The notes under the pieces: model-generated | Seen by the model: only the letters and a program-made list of their open reading frames with translations | Databases searched by the model: none | Told to the model about the DNA's origin: nothing | Program-made: the position numbers and the translations under genes | Shown here: in pieces, positions 20,597 through 31,283 of the stretch | Numbering within the stretch: position 1 is the first letter of the stretch | How the letters are laid out: the number at the start of each line of letters is the position of its first letter | Assembly: GCF_001921865.1 (NCBI RefSeq) | Contig: NZ_MSCT01000020.1 | Coordinates: 310,001-374,000 of the forward strand | DNA length: 64,000 bases | DNA from: Pseudomonas chlororaphis | Lineage (GTDB): Bacteria > Pseudomonadota > Gammaproteobacteria > Pseudomonadales > Pseudomonadaceae | Direction: 5' to 3'

Positions 20597-21118
20597 ATGA
20601 GCCACTCACACTACTCAAAACCGCGCAGGCTGCTGCACTGGCTGTTCGCCGCCGTTGTCCTGTGGGCAACCATCAGCGGTTACGCCAGCGCCCTGCTGCA
20701 ACCGCCGCCGGAGGTCAAGCAGACCCTGGCCTTTATCAACGTCTCGCTGACCACGGTGCTGGTGCCGCTGTTCGTCCTGCGCCTGTTGTACCTCGTGCGC
20801 CACCCCGCGCCGCCCGCGCCCGCGCATCAGAGCGCCGTCGAGCGCCGGCTGGTGCATGCCGGGCACGCCCTGTTGTTGACCACCCTGGGCACCGTGCTGT
20901 TCAGCGGCGTGCTGATGATGTCGCGCCCCATCGACCTGTTCGGCCTGCAACTCCCGCAACCCTTGCAGGACCCGGCGGCCATCGCCTTTTTCGAAGCACT
21001 GCACCACTACAGCTGTATCGCCCTGGCCCTGCTGGTGGCCGGCCATATCGGCGCGGTGATCCTTCACCAACTGCGCGGGCACGGTGTGCTCCGGCGCATG
21101 CTGCCCAAACGCCCATGA
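20597..21118 (+). CDS. Cytochrome b561 family membrane protein
   Basis: A 173-residue integral membrane protein with four hydrophobic segments and the histidine pattern of di-heme bacterial cytochrome b561 (RLLHWLFAAVV; HAGHALLLTT; LHHYSC; VAGHIGAVILHQL). Such proteins move electrons between the quinone pool and periplasmic acceptors. It overlaps the start of gspC by four bases (ATGA), so it is translationally coupled to a secretion operon, which is unusual. A role as electron donor for the copper monooxygenase encoded just upstream is an inference, not shown. Confidence 0.88.
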   Translation: MSHSHYSKPRRLLHWLFAAVVLWATISGYASALLQPPPEVKQTLAFINVSLTTVLVPLFVLRLLYLVRHPAPPAPAHQSAVERRLVHAGHALLLTTLGTVLFSGVLMMSRPIDLFGLQLPQPLQDPAAIAFFEALHHYSCIALALLVAGHIGAVILHQLRGHGVLRRMLPKRP

Positions 21119-21666
21119 GCGCCCTTTTTTCGTGGCGCCCACGCTGGCTTGGGCAACGCTGCCTGCTGCCCGCCGGCCTGGTCGCCCTCGGCCTCTGGCT
21201 GACCTGGTTGAGCCTCGACAGCTGGACCTACCAACAGGTGGTGGCAGGCCAGCCGGTGCCGAGCGCGGTACCGAGCGCCAGCGCCGAAAAGCTGCGGCCC
21301 GCGCCCCTGGACGACCGCAACCTGGCCCTGGCCTTCGGCGCCGTGCCGATCGAACTCGACAATGTACAGGCCAGCCTGCCGCTGACCCTGCTCGCCAGCC
21401 TGCAAGGCAGCCAGCCCGAACAATCCAGGGCGCTGATCGAGCACGCCGGCAGCCGCGCCTTCTACTCCCCGGGCGTACACCTGCCCGACGGTTCGCTGCT
21501 CAAGAGCGTCAGCGCCGATCAGGTGGTGGTGCTGCGCAACGGGCGTGAACAGAACCTGCAGCTGCCCGGGCGCCAGATGCGCCTGCTCAGCCCCCAGACA
21601 ACCCCGACGGAGGTCGCCGACCCTAAAACCACGGCCCTTCTGCAAGCGATAGAGAACACTCCATGA
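21115..21666 (+). CDS. gspC: Type II secretion system protein C
   Basis: Inner-membrane protein linking the assembly platform to the secretin. The 183-residue protein has one N-terminal transmembrane helix (LLPAGLVALGLWLTWLSL), a Pro/Ala/Ser-rich linker and a homology-region (HR) domain with ALIEHAGSRAFYSPGVHLPD. No PDZ or coiled-coil domain follows, so it is shorter than typical GspC/XcpP (230 residues or more). It overlaps the cytochrome b561 gene upstream and gspD downstream by ATGA. Confidence 0.85.
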   Translation: MSALFSWRPRWLGQRCLLPAGLVALGLWLTWLSLDSWTYQQVVAGQPVPSAVPSASAEKLRPAPLDDRNLALAFGAVPIELDNVQASLPLTLLASLQGSQPEQSRALIEHAGSRAFYSPGVHLPDGSLLKSVSADQVVVLRNGREQNLQLPGRQMRLLSPQTTPTEVADPKTTALLQAIENTP

Positions 21667-23560
21667 AACTGCCTCAGATTGCAGGCGCCGTGCTCAGTCT
21701 CGGCCTTCTGTTGAACGCCATGCCCAGTACCGCGGCCCTCACCACCCAGCGCCTGTGGACCCTGAACATGAAGGACGCCGAGCTGCGCGACCTGGCCAGC
21801 GAAGTCGGGGAAATCACCGGCAAGACCCTGGTGGTCGACAACCGCCTGCAAGGCAAGGTCAGCGTGCAATCGTCCAGCGCCCTGGACAAGGACGGGATCT
21901 ATTCGCTGTTTGTCAGCGTGTTGCGCAGCCAGGGTTTCGTCGCCCTTGACCAGGGCGACCGGGTGATGATCATGCCGGCGGTGGAAGCCAAGACCAAATC
22001 CGGCGAGCAATCGGGAGACGAATTCGTCACCCGCGTCCTCGACCTGCGCAACGCCAGCGCTGCCGAAATCTCCGGCGTGGTACGCCCGCTGGTAGGCGAC
22101 GACGCCTATGTCGCGCCCTCGGCCAGCTCCAACGCGCTGGTGGTTTCCGACAGCGCCAGCAACGTCGAGCGCATCCGCCGGGTGGTCAACGAACTGGACC
22201 AGGCCGGCAACCGCTCATTCAGCACCGTGGCCCTCAAGCACGCCTGGGCCAGCGACGTGGCCCGTACCCTGAACGAGAGCGTCAGCCAGACCGGCAACGG
22301 CCCCAGCGATGCCAAGGCGGTGGGCGACACCCGCAGCAACCGGGTGATCCTGGCCGGCACGGCGCAGGCCCGCCAGCGCATGGCCGAACTGGTCAAGGCC
22401 ATCGATGTGCCGAGCAACGCCAACGACAGCGCACGCGTGGTACGCCTGCATCACAGCGACGCCAAGCAATTGTCCAAGCTGCTCAACGGCATCGGCAAGC
22501 GCCTGGACGACGGCAACCGCGGCGGCAACGAAAGCAAGGGCAGCGGCAGCTCGGTACTGGTCAGCGCCGACGAAAGCCAGAACGCCCTGGTGCTGATGGC
22601 CGACCCGGCGCAACTGAGCATGCTCGACAAGGTCATCACCCAGCTCGACCAGCCGCGGGCCCAGGTGCTGGTCGAGGCGGCCATCGTCGAAGTCAGCGGC
22701 GACATCAACGAAGCCCTCGGCGTGCAATGGGCCGCGCGGGCCGGCAACGTCGCCGGCGGCACCAACTTCAGCGGCACCGGCCTGTCGATCGGCACCCTGC
22801 TGAGCCAGGCCAAGGACAAGAGCATCACCCTGCCGGACGGCGCCATCATCGGCCTCGGTTCGAGCAATTTCGGCGCGCTGGTTACGGCGCTGTCCAGCGA
22901 CTCGAAGAACAACCTGCTGTCCACCCCGAGCCTGCTGACCCTGGACAACGAAGCGGCGGAAATCCTCGTCGGCCAGAACGTGCCCTTCCAGACCGGCTCC
23001 TACACCACCGACACCGCCGGGGCCAGCAACCCCTTCACCACCGTCGAGCGCCAGGACGTCGGCGTGACCCTCAAGGTGACGCCGCACATCAACGAGGGCA
23101 ACACCCTGCGCCTGAAGGTCGAACAGGAAAGCTCGGAACTGGCCAGCGCCCCGCCGGGCATCTCCACCAGCGACGTGATCACCAACAAGCGTTCGGTGAA
23201 AAGCACCATCCTCGCCGACGACGGGCAGATCATCGTGCTCGGCGGCCTGATCAAGGACAACGTCAAGACCCAGGTCAGCAAGGTTCCGTTACTGGGCGAC
23301 ATCCCCCTCCTCGGCCGGCTGTTCACCAGCACCAAGGACGTCACCGAAAAGACCAACCTGATGGTCTTCCTGCGGCCGACCCTGGTCCGCGGCAGCGCCG
23401 ACGCGGCCTCTGTCAGCGAGCGCAAATACAACGACCTGCGTCAGCTGCGCGCACCCGGCGACAGCCGCAAAGGCCTGGCCCTGCCGGACGATTCGCGCCG
23501 GCTGTTCGACGCCGCGCGCGACGGCCAGACCGTCGACATGCGCGCCAAAGAGCCACGCCG

Positions 23561-23564
<4 letters not shown>
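21663..23564 (+). CDS. gspD: Type II secretion system secretin GspD
   Basis: Forms the outer-membrane channel of the type II secretion system. The 633-residue protein has a signal peptide (about 1-25), an N0 domain starting NMKDAELRDLASEVGEITGK, three N1-N3 repeats, and the C-terminal secretin domain with VPFQTGSYTT and the signature VPLLGDIPLLGRLFTS. There is no lipobox, so a separate pilotin would be needed if one is used. ATGA overlaps link it to gspC and gspE. Confidence 0.95.
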
Positions 23565-25045
<1,481 letters not shown>

Positions 25046-25047
25046 CC

Positions 25048-26262
25048 GTGGCCGCCTACGAATACCTCGCCATGTGCAACGCCGGGCGCAAGACCCGTGG
25101 CGTGCAGGAAGCCGACAGCGAGCGGCAGGTCCGCCAGCTGCTGCGCGAACGCAACCTGATCGCCTTGCAGGTCAAGCCGGCCCGCGGCCAGAAAGACCGC
25201 GCCGGCAGCACGCTGTCCAGCGGGCAACGCCTGAGCCCGGCGCAGTTGGCGCTGCTCACCCGCCAGCTGGCGACCCTGGTCCAGGCCTCCCTGCCGCTGG
25301 AAGAAGTGCTGGCCGCGGTCGCCGCCCAATGCAGCAAGCGCGCGCAGCAAAGCATGATGCTGGCGATCCGCGCGCGGGTGCTGGAAGGGCACGACCTGGC
25401 GCGGGCCATGGGCGAATATCCGCGGGCGTTCAGCGCCCTCTACCGGGCCACGGTGGCCGCCGGCGAACGCGCCGGCCACCTGGCCCAGGTACTGATGCAA
25501 CTGGCCGACTACACCGAGGCCCGGCACGCCGCGCGCCAGCAGCTGCAACTGGCCATGCTGTACCCGAGCATCCTGATGCTGGCGGCCTTCGGCATCGTCG
25601 GCTTCCTGCTCAGCTTCGTGGTCCCGGACGTGGTCAAGGTGTTCATCGACAGCGGCCAGCAACTGCCGCTGCTGACCCGCGGCCTGATCGCCACCAGCGA
25701 TTTCGCCCGCGACTTCGGCCTGCTCCTGCTGCTGGCCCTGGGCAGCCTCGCCGGCGGCCTGCGCCTGGCCTTGCGCAAACCGGCGCTGGCCCTGCGCTGG
25801 CACCAGCTGCAACTGCGCTTGCCGGTGATCGGGCGAGTCATCCAGGCCAGCAACAGCACGCGCTTCGTCAGCACCCTGGCGATTCTCGGCCGCAGCGGCG
25901 TGCCGCTGGTGGACGCCCTGGAGATCTCCGCAGAGGTGGTCGCCAACCAGCAGATTCGTACTCGTATGAAAGACGTGGCGCGCGCCGTGCGCGAAGGTAG
26001 CGGGCTGACCCGGGCCCTGGAACAGAGCGGCGACTTCCCGCCGATGATGCTCTACATGATCGCCAGCGGCGAACGCTCGGGGGAGCTGGACAACATGCTC
26101 GAGCGCGCCGCCCACCAGCAGCAGAGCCAGCTGTCCAACGGCATCGCCATGCTGGTCGGGCTGTTCGAGCCGGCGATGCTGGTGTTCATGGGCGCCAGCG
26201 TGCTGGTGATCGTCCTGGCGATCCTGATGCCCATCCTCAACCTCAACCAACTCATCACCTGA
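25048..26262 (+). CDS. gspF: Type II secretion system inner-membrane protein GspF
   Basis: Polytopic core of the secretion platform that contacts GspE and GspL. The 404-residue protein has two T2SSF domains and three transmembrane helices (near ILMLAAFGIVGFLLSFVV, LLLLLALGSLAGGL and the C-terminal VLVIVLAILMPI). It uses a GTG start two bases after the gspE stop, giving VAAYEYLAMCNAGRKTRG, which matches GspF N-termini. Confidence 0.94.
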   Translation: MAAYEYLAMCNAGRKTRGVQEADSERQVRQLLRERNLIALQVKPARGQKDRAGSTLSSGQRLSPAQLALLTRQLATLVQASLPLEEVLAAVAAQCSKRAQQSMMLAIRARVLEGHDLARAMGEYPRAFSALYRATVAAGERAGHLAQVLMQLADYTEARHAARQQLQLAMLYPSILMLAAFGIVGFLLSFVVPDVVKVFIDSGQQLPLLTRGLIATSDFARDFGLLLLLALGSLAGGLRLALRKPALALRWHQLQLRLPVIGRVIQASNSTRFVSTLAILGRSGVPLVDALEISAEVVANQQIRTRMKDVARAVREGSGLTRALEQSGDFPPMMLYMIASGERSGELDNMLERAAHQQQSQLSNGIAMLVGLFEPAMLVFMGASVLVIVLAILMPILNLNQLIT

Positions 26263-26274
26263 AGAGCACCCAAC

Positions 26275-26712
26275 ATGATGCGCAACCCTTCCCGCCAACG
26301 CGGCTTCACCCTGATCGAGATCATGGTGGTCGTGGTGATCCTCGGGGTCCTCGCCGCCCTGGTCGTCCCGCAGATCATGAGCCGTCCGGACCAGGCCAAG
26401 GTCACCGCCGCCCGCAGCGACATCAAGGCCGTGGCCACCGCCCTGGAAATCTACAAGCTCGACAACCACCACTACCCCTCGACCCAGCAGGGCCTGGAAG
26501 CCCTGGTGAAAAAACCGGCGGGCCTGCCGGCCGCGCTCAACTGGAACCCCGACGGTTACCTCAAGCGCCTGCCCAAGGACCCTTGGGGCAACCCTTATCA
26601 GTTCCTCGCGCCGGGGCGCGAAGGCTCGCCGTACGACCTGTACTCGTTCGGCGCCGACGGCCGCAGCGGCGGCGAAGGGACCAACGCCGATGTCGGTAAC
26701 TGGGAACCTTGA
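26275..26712 (+). CDS. gspG: Major pseudopilin GspG
   Basis: Main subunit of the type II secretion pseudopilus. The 145-residue prepilin has a short basic leader MMRNPSRQRG cleaved before FTLIEIMVVVVI (Glu at +5) by a prepilin peptidase. The C-terminal region RLPKDPWGNPYQFLAPG and SFGADGRSGGEG carries the calcium-binding loop typical of GspG. No peptidase gene is nearby, so PilD from the type IV pilus locus is presumably used. Confidence 0.96.
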   Translation: MMRNPSRQRGFTLIEIMVVVVILGVLAALVVPQIMSRPDQAKVTAARSDIKAVATALEIYKLDNHHYPSTQQGLEALVKKPAGLPAALNWNPDGYLKRLPKDPWGNPYQFLAPGREGSPYDLYSFGADGRSGGEGTNADVGNWEP

Positions 26713-27179
26713 GGGTGCGCAAGCCAATGGCCGGCTTCACCCTGCTCGAGCTGCTGGTGGTCATGGTGATCATCGGTTTGCTCGCCGGCCTGGTCGGGCT
26801 GGTGCAGAGCGACTCCGGCGGGCAGCAGGCCCGCCGCGAGGCCGAGCGCCTGCAGAACCTGATCGGCCTGCTGCGCGAAGACGCCGTGCTGAACAACCTC
26901 AGCCACGGCCTGCGCCTGGAGCCCGATCGCTATGCGGTGCAGAACCTCGACCGCGACGGCCAGTGGCAAGCGGACAAACGCTTCACCGAACACCGCCTGC
27001 CCGGCGAACTGCGCCTGCACTTGCAGGAACCGCGGGCGTCGGGCAAGGAACCGCAGTTGTGGATCATGAGCGACGACCAGGTCTCGCCCTTCCGCCTGCA
27101 ACTCGAATACCGCCAACAGCCGGTGCTGTCGCTGTCCAGCGACGGCGTCGAGGAGGTGCATGTTGCGCCGGTGCAATGA
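26709..27179 (+). CDS. gspH: Minor pseudopilin GspH
   Basis: A 156-residue minor pseudopilin. The prepilin leader and helix read RKPMAGFTLLELLVVMVII. The start is uncertain. A TTG at 26709 overlaps the gspG stop (TTGA) and gives a normal basic leader MRVRKPMAG. A GTG at 26715 also gives a basic leader. The ATG at 26727 would leave almost no leader. Its 3' end overlaps gspI by 20 bp. Confidence 0.85.
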   Translation: MRVRKPMAGFTLLELLVVMVIIGLLAGLVGLVQSDSGGQQARREAERLQNLIGLLREDAVLNNLSHGLRLEPDRYAVQNLDRDGQWQADKRFTEHRLPGELRLHLQEPRASGKEPQLWIMSDDQVSPFRLQLEYRQQPVLSLSSDGVEEVHVAPVQ

Positions 27180-27537
27180 ACAGGCGGGTTTCACCCTGCT
27201 GGAAGTGATGGTCGCCCTGGCGATTTTCGCCGTGCTCTCGCTGTCGCTCTACAGCGCCACCGAACACCTGATCGGCAACAACGGCGGCTTGAGCGAACGC
27301 ACCCTGGCGCAATGGCTGGCGGACAACCGACTGAACGAGCTGCGCGCCGGCATGCGCCAGGCCCAGAGCCAGCGCCAGGAGCCGATTCGCTTCGCCGGCC
27401 GCGACTGGCTGCTGACCAGCGAAACCGCCAGCGCCCCCGACCCGCGCCTGCTCAAGGTCACCCTGGAAGTCGCCACCGACGGCGCCACCCCGCGGCAACG
27501 CGCGCGCCTGGCCGGCTACATTGAGGCACGCCGATGA
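27160..27537 (+). CDS. gspI: Minor pseudopilin GspI
   Basis: A 125-residue minor pseudopilin of the pseudopilus tip complex (with GspJ and GspK). The leader MLRRCNEQAG is followed by FTLLEVMVALAIFAVLSLSL, with Glu at +5. The C-terminal half has the GspI pattern TLAQWLADNRLNELR. The ATG at 27160 has a perfect AGGAGGT a few bases upstream, inside gspH. It overlaps gspJ by four bases. Confidence 0.94.
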   Translation: MLRRCNEQAGFTLLEVMVALAIFAVLSLSLYSATEHLIGNNGGLSERTLAQWLADNRLNELRAGMRQAQSQRQEPIRFAGRDWLLTSETASAPDPRLLKVTLEVATDGATPRQRARLAGYIEARR

Positions 27538-28136
27538 AACGTCGCCAGCAGGGCTTCACCTTGCTCGAAGTGCTGATCGCCATGGCCCTGTTCAGCCTGC
27601 TGGGCCTGGCCTGTTATCAGTTGCTGGAACGCATGATGCACACCGACCGGCGGATTCATCAGCACGAACTGCAACTGCGTCGCCTGCAACGGGCCGTCGG
27701 AATTTTCGAGCGCGACCTGACCCAGGCCGTCGCCTACCCGGTCGACGCCAGCTCGGCGCGCCAGGCACTGATCGGCGAAGCCGAGCGCATCCAACTGGTG
27801 CGCAGCGGCTGGAGCAACCCGCAACAGCAGGCACGCAGCGATCTGCAATTGGTCAGCCATCGCTGGAGCGACGGCCAGTGGCTGCGCGAGTACCGCAGCC
27901 CGGTGAACGATCCCGCGCAGGCCGGCGGCGCCGCGCAACAGTTGCTGCTCGACGGGGTCAGGCTCGAACGCCTGCGCTACATCGACGCCAAAGGCCAGGC
28001 CCACGCCAACTGGCCGGTCGGCCAGGCGCCGCTGAGCCTGCCCCAGGCCATCGAGGTGGAGTTCGACGCCCCCGGCTACCCCGGCCTGCGGCGGGTGATC
28101 CTGCTGCCGGGCTTCAAGGGCCAGGACCATGATTAA
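27534..28136 (+). CDS. gspJ: Minor pseudopilin GspJ
   Basis: A 200-residue minor pseudopilin. The leader MKRRQQG precedes FTLLEVLIAMALFSLLGLAC with Glu at +5. The body contains the GspJ-type segments LQRAVGIFERDLTQAV and LRYIDAKGQ. It overlaps gspI (ATGA) and gspK (8 bp), as expected for coordinate production of the tip complex. Confidence 0.94.
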   Translation: MKRRQQGFTLLEVLIAMALFSLLGLACYQLLERMMHTDRRIHQHELQLRRLQRAVGIFERDLTQAVAYPVDASSARQALIGEAERIQLVRSGWSNPQQQARSDLQLVSHRWSDGQWLREYRSPVNDPAQAGGAAQQLLLDGVRLERLRYIDAKGQAHANWPVGQAPLSLPQAIEVEFDAPGYPGLRRVILLPGFKGQDHD

Positions 28137-29001
28137 GGCCCGCCGGCAACGCGGCATTGCGCTGATCAGCGTGCTGCTGATCACCTCCCTGGCGACCCTG
28201 ATCGTCAGCGATATGCTCGCTCGCCAGCGCCTGAGCCTGATCGGCGCCGCCAACCAGCTGTCGCAGCAGCAACTGTGGCAACTGGCGCTCAGCGGCGAAG
28301 CCTGGGCCCGCGGCCAGTTGCGCGACGATTGGCGCGACGAACCGGAACCCAAGCGCGTGCACCTGGGCCAGCGCTGGGCCCACGCCACGCCGACCTTCGA
28401 CATCGACGGCGGGCGCATCCGCATCCAGGTCCAGGACCTCAGCGGGCGCTTCAACCTCGGCACCCTGCGCACGCCCAACGACCGGATCAGCCGCACTCGC
28501 TACCTGCGCCTGCTCAAGGAACTCGGCGTACCGCCCCACGACCCCGGGCGCCTGCCTCCGGTCCGTGGCTATGACGGCAAGCCGCTGGCGTGGAACGACA
28601 GCAGCGAGCTGATGCGCCTGGAGGGCGTCGACGCCGCCACCATGCAACGGCTGCGGCCATGGGTCAGGACCACCCCGGGGGCGCTGAACCTCAATACCGC
28701 CCCGGCCGAAGTCCTGGCCAGCCTCGGTGAATTGGACCTGGCCCAGGCCGTCGCCCTGGTCCAGGCACGCCCCGCCGAGGGCTACAAGACGGTCCAGGAA
28801 TTTCTCGACAGCCCGACCCTGAAACAGCACGAAATCAACACCCAGGGGCTGGATGTCAGCAGCCGGTATTTCCAGGCAGTGCTGGATGTCGAGCTGGGCG
28901 ACCGCCAGTTGCGCCTGATCAGCCGGTTGCGCATCGAGCCAGACGGCCAGGTCAGCGTCTTGCAACGCACCCTCGCCGCCCCTTCCCGTTTTTCGGAGTA
29001 A
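28129..29001 (+). CDS. gspK: Minor pseudopilin GspK
   Basis: The largest minor pseudopilin, capping the pseudopilus. The 290-residue protein has the GspK-type leader and helix RQRGIALISVLLITSLATL, which lacks Glu at +5 as GspK proteins do. A large soluble domain follows, with GRFNLGTLRTPNDR and the helix-hairpin-helix-like block LNLNTAPAEVLASLGELD. It overlaps gspJ and is 4 bp upstream of gspL. Confidence 0.94.
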   Translation: MIKARRQRGIALISVLLITSLATLIVSDMLARQRLSLIGAANQLSQQQLWQLALSGEAWARGQLRDDWRDEPEPKRVHLGQRWAHATPTFDIDGGRIRIQVQDLSGRFNLGTLRTPNDRISRTRYLRLLKELGVPPHDPGRLPPVRGYDGKPLAWNDSSELMRLEGVDAATMQRLRPWVRTTPGALNLNTAPAEVLASLGELDLAQAVALVQARPAEGYKTVQEFLDSPTLKQHEINTQGLDVSSRYFQAVLDVELGDRQLRLISRLRIEPDGQVSVLQRTLAAPSRFSE

Positions 29002-29005
29002 CCCC

Positions 29006-30088
29006 ATGCAAGCCTGGCTTTACCTCACCACCCTGGCGGCGGACGACGACGCGCCTGCCACCTGGTGGCAGACCGGCGGCGAACCGCTGCACGGCACGCT
29101 GCAACAAGCGGCGGTCCTGGCCGGCCAGCGGCTGACCCTGCTGCTGCCGGCCGAAGTCGCCAGCCATCACCGCTTCGACCTGCCGCCGCGCAGTGGCCGC
29201 TGGTTGCAGCAAGCCATCCATTCGGTGCTCGAAGAACGCTTGCTGGACGATCCCGAGCAACTGCATCTGGCCCGCGGGCCGTTGCAGGGGCGTCGGCATT
29301 GCCGCCTGTTCGCCCTGCAACGCCAATGGCTGGAGCAACTGCTGGAACGCCTGGCCAGCCATGGCCTGGTGCCCGAGCGCATTCACGTCGACGCCGACTG
29401 CCTGGCGGACGAGCGGCCACTGGCCCTGCTCTGCCACGAGCGCTGGCTGATCGGCGGGGGCTGCCAGCAGCGCCTGGCGCTCGACACCCAGGCCCTCGAC
29501 GAGCTGGCCCCGCTGCTCCCCGAAGACCTGCAACGCAGCGAGCAGGCGCCCTGGCCGCTGTTGAGCCAGGGCAGCGCGCAGGCCATCGACCTGCGTCAGG
29601 GCGCGCTGGCCCTGCGCAGTCCGTCGCGCCTGCCGTGGCGCGCGCTGCTCGCGCTGCTGGTCGTCGCCTGCTCCGCCCAGGTAGCGCAGGACATCGGCCA
29701 TCGCTGGTTGCTGCAAGACAAGACCGCCGAGGTCAGCCAGGCCAGCCTGGCGCTCTGGCAGCAGCGTTTTCCCGATGAGCCGCGAGTGATCGACCTGGCG
29801 CGCCAGGTCGAAGCCCGGGCCCGCCAGGCCGGCCAGTCGCAGCAAAGCCTGGCGCGCCGGCTCGACGGCCTGGCCAGCCAATGGATCGGCAGCGACGGCG
29901 GCGCCACGCGGATTCGCCGGTTGGATTACCAACAGGCGCAAGGCTGGACCCTGCAAGTCAGCGCGCCGGATTTCTCCACCCTCGAACGCCTGCGCGAAGA
30001 CCTCGCGCAGCAGGGCGCGAGCGTCCAGGCCGACTCGGCCGTGCTCGCGCCCGACGGGGTCAGCGCCCGCCTGAAAATCACGGAATAA
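29006..30088 (+). CDS. gspL: Type II secretion system protein GspL
   Basis: Bitopic inner-membrane protein that recruits GspE. The 360-residue protein has an N-terminal cytoplasmic actin-like domain (about 1-205, with SVLEERLLDDPEQLHLA), one transmembrane helix near residue 212 (WRALLALLVVACSAQVAQD) and a periplasmic ferredoxin-like domain. It lies between gspK and gspM, the fixed position of gspL. Confidence 0.92.
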   Translation: MQAWLYLTTLAADDDAPATWWQTGGEPLHGTLQQAAVLAGQRLTLLLPAEVASHHRFDLPPRSGRWLQQAIHSVLEERLLDDPEQLHLARGPLQGRRHCRLFALQRQWLEQLLERLASHGLVPERIHVDADCLADERPLALLCHERWLIGGGCQQRLALDTQALDELAPLLPEDLQRSEQAPWPLLSQGSAQAIDLRQGALALRSPSRLPWRALLALLVVACSAQVAQDIGHRWLLQDKTAEVSQASLALWQQRFPDEPRVIDLARQVEARARQAGQSQQSLARRLDGLASQWIGSDGGATRIRRLDYQQAQGWTLQVSAPDFSTLERLREDLAQQGASVQADSAVLAPDGVSARLKITE

Positions 30089-30091
30089 ACC

Positions 30092-30562
30092 ATGAACGCT
30101 CTTTTCACCCGTTACTCGAACCGCTGGCTGCAGCTACCGGCCCGCGATCGCCTGGCCCTGCTGTTGCTCGGCCTGTTCCTGGCCGCGACGCTGTTCTGGA
30201 CCCTGCTCTGGAGTCCGCAGCGCCAGGCCCTGCAAACCGCTGAACGGCAGTTCCAGGAGGCCCTACAGTTGCAAACCGATCTGCTCAAACTGCCCTCGTC
30301 CGGCAACACTCACAACCCGCAGGCCAGCGGCCGGACGCTGGCCGGCCTGATCACCGACAGCACCGCGGCGGCCAACCTGACCATCGAGCGCATGGACAGC
30401 GAAGAGTCCGGGCGTCTCAACCTCAACCTGGGCGGCACGCTTGAGGAGTTGTTGAAGTGGCTGGACGAGGTGGAAAACCAGGGGGTGAACCTGGTGTCGC
30501 TGCAGCTGGAGGTCAACCCCCAAGCCATGATCCAGGCGCGCCTGACCCTCGAGGCGTACTGA
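30092..30562 (+). CDS. gspM: Type II secretion system protein GspM
   Basis: A 156-residue inner-membrane partner of GspL. It has a short cytoplasmic N-terminus, one transmembrane helix (LALLLLGLFLAATLFWTLLW) and a periplasmic domain ending LVSLQLEVNPQAMIQARLTL. It is the last secretion gene; no gspN or gspO follows. Its stop codon abuts the stop codon of the convergent MOSC gene with no intervening base. Confidence 0.92.
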   Translation: MNALFTRYSNRWLQLPARDRLALLLLGLFLAATLFWTLLWSPQRQALQTAERQFQEALQLQTDLLKLPSSGNTHNPQASGRTLAGLITDSTAAANLTIERMDSEESGRLNLNLGGTLEELLKWLDEVENQGVNLVSLQLEVNPQAMIQARLTLEAY

Positions 30563-31279
30563 TCAGCGAGCGTTCTGCGGATCGGCGGGCACCGTGCCCA
30601 ACAGGCGCGGCCCCCAATCCTCGACCACCGCCTGTTCGAGCCGCCGTTCCAGGGTCCGGCGCCAGGACGGCACCAGCGGCAACGCCAGGCACTGGCGAAT
30701 CTCTTCCAGCTCCACCGTCCGGGAAAACAGCACCGCGCTCAAGCGCGCCAGAGGCCAGTGCTCGAACGGCCGCTCGAGCCGCTGCAACGCATCGTCGGCG
30801 CTCACCCGGCCCGCTTCCAGCACCCGGTAATACCAGCCGGTGCGCCCGCTCTGCTGCACCCGCAGCGCCATGTCCGGCACGGCGAAACGGTCGTTGAGCT
30901 TCCAGCACGGCATACGTCCCTGGGAGACCTCCAGCAACACGCTGCCGACCCGGACCCGGTCGCCCAGGCAGACGTTCTGCTCGGTCCAGCCGGTGGTGCT
31001 GAAGTTCTCGCCGAACGCCCCCGGCCGCTCCAGCAACGCGTGCGGTCCCAGCTCGGCGACCCAACTGGCGTAATGCTCGCGGGGGTAATGGTGAATGGCT
31101 TTTTCCGGGCCGCCATGCACGCGCAAGTCGCCCTGCTCGTCTTCCAACAGCCCCACCGGGCCAACCTCCAGGCTGCCGGTGCGCGGGCTCTTGGCGATCC
31201 CGCTCATGGAACCGGGGCGGCTGTAGGGCACGGCGCGGCCGGTCAACAGGGCATCGAGGGATAGACGTTCAGGGGTCAT
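30563..31279 (-). CDS. MOSC domain protein (YiiM-like)
   Basis: A 238-residue protein of the MOSC family, whose members handle molybdenum cofactor or detoxify N-hydroxylated bases. It shows the family blocks VHGGPEKAIHHYPREHY, FGENFSTTG and the conserved cysteine motif GRMPCWKLNDRF. Its start lies 4 bp after the MarR gene on the same strand, so the two form an operon. Substrate is unknown. The C-terminal 3-alpha region resembles YiiM. Confidence 0.88.
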   Translation of the reverse strand: MTPERLSLDALLTGRAVPYSRPGSMSGIAKSPRTGSLEVGPVGLLEDEQGDLRVHGGPEKAIHHYPREHYASWVAELGPHALLERPGAFGENFSTTGWTEQNVCLGDRVRVGSVLLEVSQGRMPCWKLNDRFAVPDMALRVQQSGRTGWYYRVLEAGRVSADDALQRLERPFEHWPLARLSAVLFSRTVELEEIRQCLALPLVPSWRRTLERRLEQAVVEDWGPRLLGTVPADPQNAR

Positions 31280-31283
31280 TGGC

